A stretch of 64,000 nucleotides of DNA, taken from NCBI GenBank assembly GCA_033220425.1, contig CM065648.1:4340001-4404000 (forward strand), read 5' to 3'. The notes beneath the pieces are model-generated. The model saw nothing but the letters and a program-made list of their open reading frames with translations, did no database searches and was not told the origin of the DNA. Positions 55,153 through 64,000 of this stretch are shown here, in pieces; position 1 is the stretch's first letter, and every line of letters starts with the position of its first letter. This DNA is from Lepraria neglecta (taxonomy: Eukaryota > Ascomycota > Lecanoromycetes > Lecanorales > Stereocaulaceae). The position numbers and the translations under genes were made by a program.

Positions 55153-58100
55153 ATGGCCCATTTACTTCCAACATCACTGGTCGATGGGGAGAGATCCCGT
55201 GATGATACAGATAATGATGCTTCAGATGCTGGCGTCAGTGTCGGAGTCAATGGTGGTGCACACCCACCCTCCATGAAAGCTCAAAAGCCGTCGTTGTTCC
55301 ATAAGATACGAAACCAAAGATCAATACTTGCACTTCTCATATCTGATTCAAAGATATATGCTGGCACGCAAAATGGCGACCTTTTGGTATGCCATTCATG
55401 TAGCCTTTTGAAGCTCCAACAGTGACGCTTACATGTCCAAGGTGTGGTCTTTGGAGACGTTTGAGCTTCTGTTGAATGTTCACGCGCATAGAGGCAGCGT
55501 CCTTTGTCTCTATCTATCGGCAGACGGAAAACTTCTGTTTTCGAGCGCCGGCGATGCTATTGTGAATGTACGAGAGTCTTACCCTTAGGGTCTGAAAACC
55601 ACTGAGAAGATTAGGTCTGGTGCACGAGCACTCACAGCCGCCTTTACTCAATCTACTCCAGATACGACGTTGGTGATGTCTTCTGCGTTGCCTACTCTCC
55701 AGAATTGCAGACCGTCTATCTAGGAGCACAGAATACAAGCATACAAGTAATTTAGCATTGTTACCCCTTTGTCATCTGTCTCTAATGTTTCGACAGTGGT
55801 ATGACCTCTCACAAAAGGACCTCAGAGCTCCACCAGACCCGACCTCGCACCCTTCGTACCGAAACCACCGCTTCTTCGATTCCAAAGGCCCCACAGGAAT
55901 CTCTACTCCGCGTCCACCCTCCGCTTCCGGGCCATGTGCTTTAGGCGGACAGGATCTGGAAATAGACAAAGAACACATCATACAATATGCGCATTATGGC
56001 TATGTATATTGCATGCTGTTGGCTCGAGGTCTATCCAGCGGTGGCAATGACTCGGAAACCTTGATATCCGGTGGGGGTGATGGGACTGTCAAGCTCTGGC
56101 CTCTACAAAGCGATGAAGACGGTGCAATTACAAAGCCAATATGTCTAGAAAGAGGTGATGAGTCTGTCCTATCTATGGCACTCGATGGTACCGTACTGTA
56201 TTGCGGACGCTCAGAAGGGGAGATCGATGTCTGGGATCTCGATACTCGCCAATTGATCCGTACAGTGAAAGCTCATGAATCGGACGTTCTTACTCTGGCA
56301 GTAGGGCACGGGTTCATCTTTAGTGGAGGTTCGAATGGAATTGCAAAGGTAATCCTGGCACAAAGCTGTTATACAGAAGCCAATAACTGACAGTTTTCTA
56401 GTTCTTCAATTCACGGCATGAGAACATCAGTCGATGGAAAGCCCATGAACACCTCATCCTTGCCTCTTCCGTGACATCTTACCATGCTAAGGACATTTAC
56501 GTCACTGGCGGGAACGACGGCTCTATTGCTATCTGGGACATTAGTGATAGCGTCAAGCGCCCTAAGAAGCGGCCTGTCATCAGTAACGGTAAGCCCCCGG
56601 TCTTGTCCAACATAGGACTAAAACTGACAGAGAATTCATAGAACAACTGGTGCTATCACTGGAAAAGCTAGTATCATATCGGACAGTATCTTCGAGACCC
56701 GAGTACGCTCCAGACTGCCGGCGTGGAGCATCCTATTTGAGGAACCTTTTCAAGCAATTTGGTGCGGAAACAGAATTATTTAGCACTGAAGGCAATTGGA
56801 ACCCTGTTGTTTTTGCCCGGTTCAAGGCAAAGACCAACAAGCGTTCAAAGGGCAAGACGGTGCTATTTTACGGCCACTACGACGTGGTTGCAGCTGACGA
56901 CAAGGAGCAAACTTGGAATACTAATCCTTTTGAGATGCAGGGCGTCAATGGATATTTATATGGTCGAGGTGTATCTGACAACAAAGGCCCAGTATTGGCG
57001 GCTCTGTATGCTGTCGCTGACATCGTCGCAAGAGAACAATTGCGTTCCGACATTGTTTTCTTGATTGAGGGTGAAGAGGAGTCCGGCTCTCGAGGCTTTC
57101 AAACAGCAATCAGCATGAACAAGCACATCATAGGCGATGTTGATTGGATTCTGCTGGCAAACAGCTATTGGCTCAACGATGACATCCCATGTCTGACTTA
57201 CGGTTTCCGAGGGGTCATACGTGCCACTATTGAGGTGACAAGCGAGCGTCCTGACCTACACAGCGGTGTTGATGGCAGCCAGCTCATCAGCGAGGCTCTG
57301 AAGGATCTCATAGCACTGCTTGCTACATTGACTGGCTCTGTTGGAGAGGTTACCATTCCTGGGTTCTACGACGATTTACCACCAATGACGAAGTCAGAGC
57401 ACGGACGATACCAACTTATTAGCGAAACACTAATTCGACAAAACCCTGAACTCGGAGACATTCGTGCTCTTGCAGAGTCATTCAAAGCACGATGGATAGA
57501 GCCATCCCTTACAATTCATCGTATCAAGAACTCTGGGCCTCCTAATTCGTCTATCATATCGCGCGTCGCCACCGCTGACCTTTCCATCCGACTCGTTCCA
57601 AACCAGACTACCATGACCGTGCAAAAGGCTCTGCGGAAAGCTCTAGAAAAAGCCTTCGATAGGTTGGACTCGGCCAACCAGCTCACGATCAAGTTCGAGA
57701 ACCAGGCCGAGCCATGGCTAGGCGACCCTAATAATCAGATCTTTCGAACGCTTGAAGAAGCCATAATGGAGGTTTGGAAGCCTACCGGCCAAAAGGAGCG
57801 GCAATCTGTTTCGACAAACAAAAGGTCATCGAAAGAGCTCAGAGACACCACCAATGCGTTCAAGAGTCCAAGGCTTTCTCCTGTGACATCTTCAACATTG
57901 TCGAACGGCAGCAGCAACCAGTCGCAAGCCACGGCAAAGAGTGAGAATCGCCAGACCTCTCAGCAGCAACCTTCTGTCCAGAAACCGCTTTACATACGCG
58001 AAGGTGGATCCATTCCTGCCATTCGATTCTTGGAGCAGGAGTTCAACGCTCCGGCTGCCCATCTGCCGTGCGGTCAGGCCAGTGATAGCGCTCACCTTGA

Positions 58101-58182
58101 TAATGAACGACTACGACTGCTGAATCTACACAACAGCCGTGAGATATTCAAGAGGGTATTTCAAGAGTTGCCATTCAGATGA
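55153..58182 (+). CDS. DUG2: Dug2-type protein: WD40 repeats plus M20 metallopeptidase (glutathione degradation)
   Basis: In yeast Dug2 with Dug3 forms a complex that cleaves glutathione in the cytosol. Six exons: 55153-55386, 55442-55567, 55615-55746, 55797-56348, 56402-56588 and 56642-58182 (923 aa), with introns of 47-55 nt, all in phase. The N-terminal half is a WD40 propeller: GDLLVWSLETFELL, SAGDAIVNVWCTS, GGGDGTVKLWPL, GEIDVWDL, GGNDGSIAIWDI. The C-terminal half is an M20-family peptidase: metal-binding GHYDVV, GRGVSDNKGP and IEGEEESGS. An insert rich in Ser and Gln (residues about 770-840) interrupts the catalytic half before REGGSIPAIRFLEQEF. This is a natural fusion in the family. 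It is followed on the same strand by an asparaginase-family gene. Confidence 0.95.
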
Positions 58183-58585
58183 CTGGACGTGTTTGTTTCG
58201 GAGCTGGCATCGCGTTATTTTTAATTCTTGTAGATACCCCATCTGAGCGTACATGAATCTAGATCTTGGAAAATGAATCCAATTAGCATATACGTGGACA
58301 TGAACAGTGTAACCAGGTATGGAAGGAGGGAGATAAGCAAGATAAGGAATGCATGTTTAGACTCGTACCGCCTTTCTATAAAACCGTGTAGACCCGAAGA
58401 TTTCAGCTTCTTCTCCCTGAGGAATTCTCGCTTGGTCGAATCTCCAGCATGCACAGCAGTATCGACAGTAATGAATCTTTGAAAAAGGTCCTATCTAACT
58501 TCGGAACCATCGAGGCAACTTGTACGCCACTAATGCCCCTGAAGAGCACCACCCCTTTAGTGACCACCTCAAAATATAACATAAC
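58183..58585. other. Intergenic region, nothing supported
   Basis: 403 bp between two same-strand genes, no distinct feature seen. Confidence 0.45.
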
Positions 58586-60119
58586 ATGAACTTTCCAGAC
58601 GAAAAGTCCACCGAGAAACACCAGCCCCCCATGTCCTCCTCAACAACCAAACCCCGCTTCATCCTTCATGGAGGCGCAGGCAATATAACACGGGACAACC
58701 TCTCACCCGAACGATATACTCTGTTCGATACTGCTCTGCGGAGGATCTATAGATCTACTTCGGCATTGCTTGAGAAGGGGGCTACGGCTTTGGATGCGGC
58801 TACGCATGCTGTGACGCTGTTTGAAGACTGCGAGCTTTTTAATTGTGGGAAGGGTGCGGTATGTGGATCATGCGACTATTTTTGGTTGAGTTTGGGAAGT
58901 AGAGTACTGAGTCAAACTTTGTAGGTCTTTACGAGGGATGGGACTATTGAATTGGAGGCGTCGGTAGGTCTGAATTTCATTTGCTACATAAAGGTCCTCT
59001 GTTCTTGCAGGGAAAATGGCCAGAATTGAAAACACACGATATTCTATCTCTCCTTGTTAAAGAGTCTTCCCCTCCCCCTTTATGTTCAATCTCTCCAGCG
59101 TTCGAGAAGACTCGAGACGGTTTCGTAATGGCACAGTCCAGGTCATGGTAACCCGCAACTACCGCAAACGGGCCTGCGGCGTAGTCCTAGTAAAACGAGT
59201 CAAAAACCCCATAAAACTCGCCCGCGAAATGCTCATCCGCGGCGAAACCGACGGCTCAGGCGGCAACAACGGCGGCAACGGCGACCCAAGCGGTGGGCCA
59301 GGAGGAGCCCAAGGCCACTGCTGCTTAGGTGGCGAGACGGTCGAGAAGCTAGCGGAAGAATGGGGTCTTGAGATGGTTGACGAAGAATATTTTTGGACGA
59401 AGAAGCGATGGGACGAGCATTTGAGGGGGTTGAAGGGGGATGTGGAGAAGGGTGAGTATTTGACGCAGGGAACGGTGGGGTGTGTGGCGCTGGATCGGTT
59501 TGGGACGTTGTGTGTGGCTACTAGTACCGGGGGGTTGACGAATAAGTTGAGTTGTAGGATTGGGGATACGCCTACTATTGGGGCGGGGTTTTGGGCTGAG
59601 GAGTGGGATGAGTCACCCCTGGAAAAGGCAGCCAGACAGGGACAGGAGCCTGTGTCAGGGTCTTCGATGAGGTTGGGAAATGTTGTGGACGGATTACGAG
59701 ATGTGCTTGGAGACTGCATCCCCAATTTGTCCGGCTACCAGTCGATACCTCCACTACCAACACTCAGAGAAAACAAATTGACTAGCAGGAAGATCCGAGC
59801 AGTAGCCATGTCAGGCACCGGAAACGGCGACAGCTTCCTCCGACTAGCAGCTGTACGCACCGCAGGCGCCATTGTCCGCTTCTCGCCTGGTCGCTCTCTC
59901 GCATCAGCGGTTAACCAGATTGTGGGTCAAGGTGGAGAGATGCAAAGGTCAGCTGGTGATCGATGGGGCAATGGTGAAGGCGTGGGTGGCATCATTGGGA
60001 TCGAGTTGGTTAATGGGAAAGGCGAGGTAGTGTTTGATTTCAATTGCGGAGGAATGTTTAGGTGCTGGATTGATGAGATGGGGAAGGAGAGGGTTATGGT
60101 ATTCAAGGATGAATACTAA
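58586..60119 (+). CDS. Asparaginase/taspase-family N-terminal nucleophile hydrolase
   Basis: Three exons: 58586-58858, 58925-58963 and 59142-60119 (429 aa); introns of 66 and 178 nt. Exon 2 encodes only VFTRDGTIELEAS, and exon 3 resumes with VMVTRNYRKRACGVVLVKRVKNPIKLAREML. The alpha chain starts FILHGGAGNI and carries NCGKGAV. The autocleavage site with catalytic Thr is TQGTVGCVALDRFGTLCVATSTGGLTNKLSCRIGDTPTIGAG, and the substrate pocket TGG is present. A Gly/Asn-rich low-complexity stretch (GSGGNNGGNGDPSGGPGGAQG) lies before it in the linker that is usually flexible. The activity is probably isoaspartyl peptidase or L-asparaginase; a taspase-like specificity cannot be excluded. ATG at 58631 (MSSSTTK) could be an alternative start. 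Confidence 0.88.
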
Positions 60120-60379
60120 GGCTTGAAAGCGTTCAACAGAAGACCCGCAGGATTAGTCTACTACATGACAAGGATTGATAATCTTTGATCACACCTATTG
60201 CTTGCAAGGTCCGAATGCCGGAGATTAGCGAGCTAAAGGGCTGCGAACACCAAATTCTGAGCATGCCATAAGGGACGCTCGCTCCAAACAATTGCTGCCA
60301 GTAAACAAGCCGCAAGCTGAAAGTCTTGCCTTCTCGCTCATATCCCACCCTGTTACCTTCCCCATGAGGCACTTGTGCT
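60120..60379. other. Convergent 3' region
   Basis: 260 bp between convergent genes; no feature seen. Confidence 0.4.
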
Positions 60380-61024
60380 CTAGGGCCGAATTCCCTCCTG
60401 CAGGACGTTCTGGATCTCGTCTGCCACCGTCCTCCATTGCTGCTCAGTTACATAGACCGAATCCTCGTCTATTATTGGGGCTCGCTTCTTTTGAAGAGAG
60501 CAGAGAAGACGTTCGAGTGCCAACTCATATTCTCGCCAACTGGCCACTTCGAACATGTCCATAAGCTTCGCTGGCTTAGATTGTCTCAGGCTCGGACGGA
60601 GAAGCTCAGGCTGTGTTGACGTAGTGGCGATGGTCCAGATGCGGTAGAATGCCTGTGTGAGGTCCCTAGTGTCCGTGTCCATGCCTACATCTCTCAGTTG
60701 ACTGAGGTCTTCGGCGATCTTTGGATATGTCTTGTTTGCTAGAGTGGCGTTTGAGAGCAGGAGTAAGTTGCGTTTCAGCATTGCGTGGTCGGGGTCGCTC
60801 TTCCGTTGGTTTTGTTGAACTCTCACGAGTTTGAGGGCGTCATGGAAGCATTCGATTGTCCGGGACAGGACAGCGTTGGAGATCGAAGCAGTGTTGGATT
60901 TCCAGATCTTGTTGAATTGGTGGGAGGTTCTGGCCAAAGCGACGATGTCCTTGATATTGTTCAGGCACTTGTACACGTGAAGTAGCAATTCGGGAGCAAG
61001 GTCTGAGAGCGAGAGTTGAGCCAT
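60380..61024 (-). CDS. F-box-like protein, divergent paralogue A
   Basis: Single exon, 214 aa. The N-terminus LSLSDLAPELLLHVYKCLNNIKDIVALARTSHQFNKIWKSNTASISNAV fits an F-box-like helical motif (the xLPxELLxxIxxxL pattern). Its sequence is clearly related to the divergent neighbour (61428-62090) and to the broken gene at 43904. The rest is helical and charged, with FYRIWTIA in the middle and a short tail TVADEIQNVLQEGI. No named family beyond F-box-like. Likely an SCF adapter or a lineage-expanded gene of unknown role. Confidence 0.7.
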   Translation of the reverse strand: MAQLSLSDLAPELLLHVYKCLNNIKDIVALARTSHQFNKIWKSNTASISNAVLSRTIECFHDALKLVRVQQNQRKSDPDHAMLKRNLLLLSNATLANKTYPKIAEDLSQLRDVGMDTDTRDLTQAFYRIWTIATTSTQPELLRPSLRQSKPAKLMDMFEVASWREYELALERLLCSLQKKRAPIIDEDSVYVTEQQWRTVADEIQNVLQEGIRP

Positions 61025-61427
61025 CTTGTCGGGTATCTGGCTCGCAGTGATGTGTCATGACTGTTTCTAGGCGATCTGATCAATACAACAGAGAATGAGG
61101 GTACCGAGCGAGTTTCAAAAAAAATCAATCCTATCAGTTGTGTGATCGACAGCTACGATGCAGATGGAAGATTTTGAAGATGGGAGTTGTGATGTTAAGG
61201 AAAGGTGGAAATGGTTGGTGATGGGAGTTGTAATGCTAAAGCTGAACGACACCACCAAGAGTGTGAATGGATGAGTGACAAAAACACCGAGTGTGAAAAT
61301 AAGTGTGGCATACAGCCTCAAAATAGCTTGTTTTTTTAAGGCTTTGACTGTCTCTCCTTCAGGTTGCAGCCTCCACCTCCAAATTCTGCAGTCACCTTAC
61401 GAACACCAACATTCAATAGCCGAGAAG
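61025..61427. promoter_or_regulatory. Promoter region between divergent F-box-like paralogues
   Basis: 403 bp between divergent start codons. It contains two copies of GATGGGAGTTGT followed by GATG or AATG (about 61178 and 61220), a short direct repeat likely from local duplication. Confidence 0.5.
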
Positions 61428-62090
61428 ATGCCTTCAATACTCTCCCTTGCGAAGCTTGCCCCTGAGCTGTTGATCCAGGTGTACACGTCGCTTGATAACG
61501 CAAAAGATATCACCGCATTGAACAGGACCTCTCGCCAGTTCTATGACATTTGGCGGTTGAATTCCATTTCAATCTCTAATACCGTCTTACCCCATTCAAT
61601 CGAACAATTCGACGACGCTCAAGAGCTCTTCGAGATGCAGCAAAAGTCGATCGATCAACGGGACCTTGACTCCTATTGGAAACACTTAGAACGCACGAAA
61701 ACCCTGATTTCCAATGATCAGAAAATCCTTAGTTTCTGCCAAAACAAATTCGGACCACAAAAGGTTAACGGCATCAATTGGACCCATGTGTTCTACCGCC
61801 TCTGGATCCTAGTCCTTGCTTTGGACGATCCGGCATTTCAACAATCCTGCATAGGGTCATTGGATCCCAAGACACTGCTGGACATGTTTTCTCAGGTTCA
61901 TCGAGAGCGAATCTTATGCTGTATCAGGGTTCACCTTGGAATTCGGCCCAAGACCCATGAGCTATTCGATTCGGCGGTGATGGGAAAGGACGGACAAACA
62001 CCCCCGCACATGATTTGGGACGAAGTCTATCACATACTCCAGGAGCGAATGGTTGCATGGACGGAACATGAGGGTCTCAAGAAGAAATGA
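61428..62090 (+). CDS. F-box-like protein, divergent paralogue B
   Basis: Single exon from ATG 61428, 220 aa (an earlier ATG at 61275 in the same frame is less likely because its sequence looks like promoter/leader). The start MPSILSLAKLAPELLIQVYTSLDNAKDITALNRTSRQFYDIWRLNSISISNTVL matches paralogue A closely in pattern. THVFYRLWILVLALDDPAFQQS is the counterpart of the FYRIW segment in A. The pair is head to head, so they arose by inverted duplication or lie in a duplicated block. Function unknown. Confidence 0.7.
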   Translation: MPSILSLAKLAPELLIQVYTSLDNAKDITALNRTSRQFYDIWRLNSISISNTVLPHSIEQFDDAQELFEMQQKSIDQRDLDSYWKHLERTKTLISNDQKILSFCQNKFGPQKVNGINWTHVFYRLWILVLALDDPAFQQSCIGSLDPKTLLDMFSQVHRERILCCIRVHLGIRPKTHELFDSAVMGKDGQTPPHMIWDEVYHILQERMVAWTEHEGLKKK

Positions 62091-62390
62091 GTGACTCCTC
62101 GAGTGCGTGAAAGGAATTGGGTTTTGTGGCCAATGATGGCATCGAATCGAGGCAGATGATGGTACATAATTAGGTCATCTGATGGAAATTAGTCATGGAA
62201 ACTCATAGCCTCGAGATGCACCTACCGCTACTTGACCGCAGGCATCCTGAATGGATTTACTCGTTCATTTTCTCAATGCTATGAAAGTTGGTGCCTGCAC
62301 TCGAGAATGTATCGTTGCCGCGCACCACGGTCGGTGATTTTATGCGACCTTCAGCTTCTGTTCTCCATCATTTCCACGTGCACCAGTCGC

Positions 62391-62729
62391 TCATTGCACT
62401 CCATCAAGCTCCATCTTGGCCTCTTCCCCTTCTGCAACAACTCTCCCAGATTCTTTGTCTCTACTCTTCGCTTCCTCAATATCCTTCATCTCTACCTCTC
62501 CCGCCTCCTCCATTGCTCTCTGTTTCGCATGACCGATCTTCTTGTCCATCTTCCTAGCCTTCTTCCTTGACAGCGGCGCCGCTCGTCGTATAGCTTGACT
62601 TGTATGTGGTGTGGGCTTAGTAATTTTGTTGCGAGCGAGGCGCTGGGTGTTCTGCCTCTTGCTCTTCAGCGTGCGCGCAGTCTTGGGCTTGAGGGGAGTA
62701 GGCGTATTGGGATTCGAGCGGGAAGGCAT
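62391..62729 (-). CDS. ALB1: Ribosome biogenesis factor ALB1 (pre-60S shuttling protein)
   Basis: Alb1 binds Arx1 on pre-60S particles during nuclear export. Single exon, 112 aa, Lys/Arg-rich. The segment APLSRKKARKMDKKIGHAKQRAMEEAGEVEMKD matches the Alb1 signature (LSKKKARKLEKKLGYAKQR type). The N-terminus MPSRSNPNTPTPLKPKTARTLKSKRQ is also typical of the family. The end is acidic. Size fits. Confidence 0.8.
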   Translation of the reverse strand: MPSRSNPNTPTPLKPKTARTLKSKRQNTQRLARNKITKPTPHTSQAIRRAAPLSRKKARKMDKKIGHAKQRAMEEAGEVEMKDIEEAKSRDKESGRVVAEGEEAKMELDGVQ

Positions 62730-63490
62730 TATGAATGGTACTTTGGGGGTTTCAAGAACTTATTGCGAGTTGCAGCGTCTTCGCTTGAGTTGCCAAAATC
62801 CTGAAGTGCGAATAATTTCTACCAAGACTTTTTATGCACACTAGGATCTACCTTGCACAAAAGCGGGATCGACAAGCCACCAAAGCCGAGGCCGTCCGAC
62901 TTTACGGCTAGATGAAGATCTCCGAACTTTGTCAACGTCCGCTAGTAACTGCCTGGCCTTCTTCGACGAAGGGCCGGCAGCCTGCTGTGGACGACAATTA
63001 TGAATCTCGACCACACAACTGCTGCCAAATTATTGTAGAGGCTCTCCTCCGTATTGCGGGCCCGGAAGCACCGAAAGCTGGAAAGAAAGTGACTTACCCC
63101 CGCGTTTCTTACTTGAATGCCAGGGGCACACTCCTGCGTCATGACGTTTGCAATGCTTCTTACCGACGTTCTCTTTTCCAAAAATGGTTCAAGCTTCTAT
63201 GCGCAGCCAATCGCTGGCGGCTTGTGGAACCTTATTGTCTGTTTTTTTGCGCAAGAGATTTGGCATGCCCGTCTCGATTCGATCAAGTCCTTGAAGATAA
63301 TCCTAACCGAAACGCCCAATTATGCACCTCTACGGGCGCAGGAATCCGAACGCAACCTATCACTGTCCTTAGAGTTTTATGTTGGCCGAGGCATGATCGA
63401 AGTACCTGGCAACAGACGTCTGTGGCTCTCGTAAATGACCAATATGTCTGCCAGCAACCACCGCAACTTCCTATCCCTTGCTTGGAGGGC
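62730..63490. other. Region upstream of the last gene
   Basis: A long open frame (62912 onward) runs through into the next gene in phase, but its composition and lack of family resemblance do not establish it as coding. It may be the promoter and leader of the gene starting at 63491, or contain an upstream start. Confidence 0.4.
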
Positions 63491-64000
63491 ATGGCTCCTA
63501 TGTCTGAGAGCTCGACGGCGAGAGTGAGCCAAGACTCTTTATACTATGATATTGAAGAGAAAGAAATCCTCCAGCGAGACGTTTATGGTAGTGATCAGAT
63601 TAGACTTACATATGGCTCGCCTACCTCTCCAGAAACCCTCCGGACAGCACAACCACCAAATCTTTTGGCTGAGTCGGTGAGAGCGTTGGGTCACGATGTA
63701 AGGCTCCTCTGTACAATTTGGAATTCACAGCAAGAACGATCACTGAAGTCCTTATTCATGGTTGACAGAGAGATATATCAATCCAATCCTCCAAGTCGAC
63801 GCTCGTCCTTGATGAAAACATTCCACAAAAGTATCAGATTGAATCCTTGGCTCGAAGGGACGATATAGACCTTTTGAAACCATGGAAGCGATACCTGTAC
63901 TTTCTTTCGTCATTCCTGGCGTTAGCTACCTTCTCTACCTATCTCCTCTACTTCGGCCTCCGAATTACCTTCACACTTGCAGCTCAGAGAGCAAATCGAA
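63491..64000 (+). CDS. N-terminal part of a probable membrane protein, cut by the window end
   Basis: From ATG 63491 the protein reads MAPMSESSTARVSQDSLYYDIEEKEILQRDVYGSDQIRLTYG. A 92-nt intron (63677-63768) joins NLLAES to RDISIQSSKSTLVLDENIPQ, after which the frame stays open to the window end. There is a hydrophobic segment near the end (YLYFLSSFLALATFSTYLLYFGLRITF), likely a membrane anchor with a cytosolic N-terminus (type II). The catalytic or functional part lies beyond the window. An earlier start upstream in the same frame (62912) is possible. I do not recognise the family. Confidence 0.6.

Noticed and set aside
62912-63490. A long N-terminal extension of the last gene
   Set aside because: It is open in phase but its composition (scattered Cys, Arg and Pro, no motif) does not look like the downstream protein; kept only as an alternative start.

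Overview
The window is fungal nuclear DNA, almost certainly from a filamentous ascomycete (Pezizomycotina). The evidence is: many genes with short GT-AG introns (46-66 nt in most cases) carrying CTAAC/CTGAC-like branch points; typical fungal genes (alternative oxidase, SWC6/VPS71, HRT3-type F-box protein, Kch1-type membrane protein, Dug2 with WD40 plus M20 peptidase domains, Alb1); and decayed repeats whose damage looks like repeat-induced point mutation (RIP). The class is not certain from sequence alone. Exon/intron models below were built by hand. For all multi-exon genes with recognised families the exons join in frame and the coding length is a multiple of three.

Layout. 0-7.4 kb: SWC6 (-), aox (+), a zinc-finger protein (+) with a GC-AG intron, and an HRT3/FBXO9-type F-box protein (-). 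7.4-8.6 kb: a decayed pogo/Fot1-type transposon. 8.9-16.2 kb: a two-domain flavoprotein, a small candidate secreted peptide precursor, a GDP-mannose pyrophosphorylase of the GMPPA type and cytoplasmic lysyl-tRNA synthetase. 17.4-25.3 kb: a zinc-binding protein of unknown role, a tiny charged protein, a RING-H2 protein, a 2-oxoglutarate/Fe(II) oxygenase and an Mx-type dynamin. 27-30 kb: COX15 and the E1-beta subunit of branched-chain ketoacid dehydrogenase, divergently transcribed from about 200 bp. 31-39.3 kb: a large coiled-coil protein, a Kch1-type protein and a membrane-associated protein of unknown function.

39.3-51.3 kb is an accessory-looking block. It holds a lineage-type gene with a possible nuclease-like core, a transposon-like element with inverted ends, minisatellites, two decayed F-box-like pseudogenes (one with five in-frame TAG codons and no frameshift), degenerate repeats, a divergent eIF5A paralogue and a P450 gene carrying two nonsense codons. 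51.9-62.7 kb returns to housekeeping content: a TAPT1-family membrane protein (-), DUG2 (+), an asparaginase/taspase-family Ntn hydrolase (+), two divergent F-box-like paralogues and ALB1. The window ends inside a gene for a probable membrane protein.

Themes. Mitochondrial functions recur (AOX, heme A synthase, BCKDH E1-beta). Two short inverted-repeat elements of one family sit in two different divergent promoters (SWC6/aox and TAPT1/DUG2). Three related F-box-like genes lie in the right half, one of them dead. I found no CRISPR array, rRNA gene or convincing tRNA gene.
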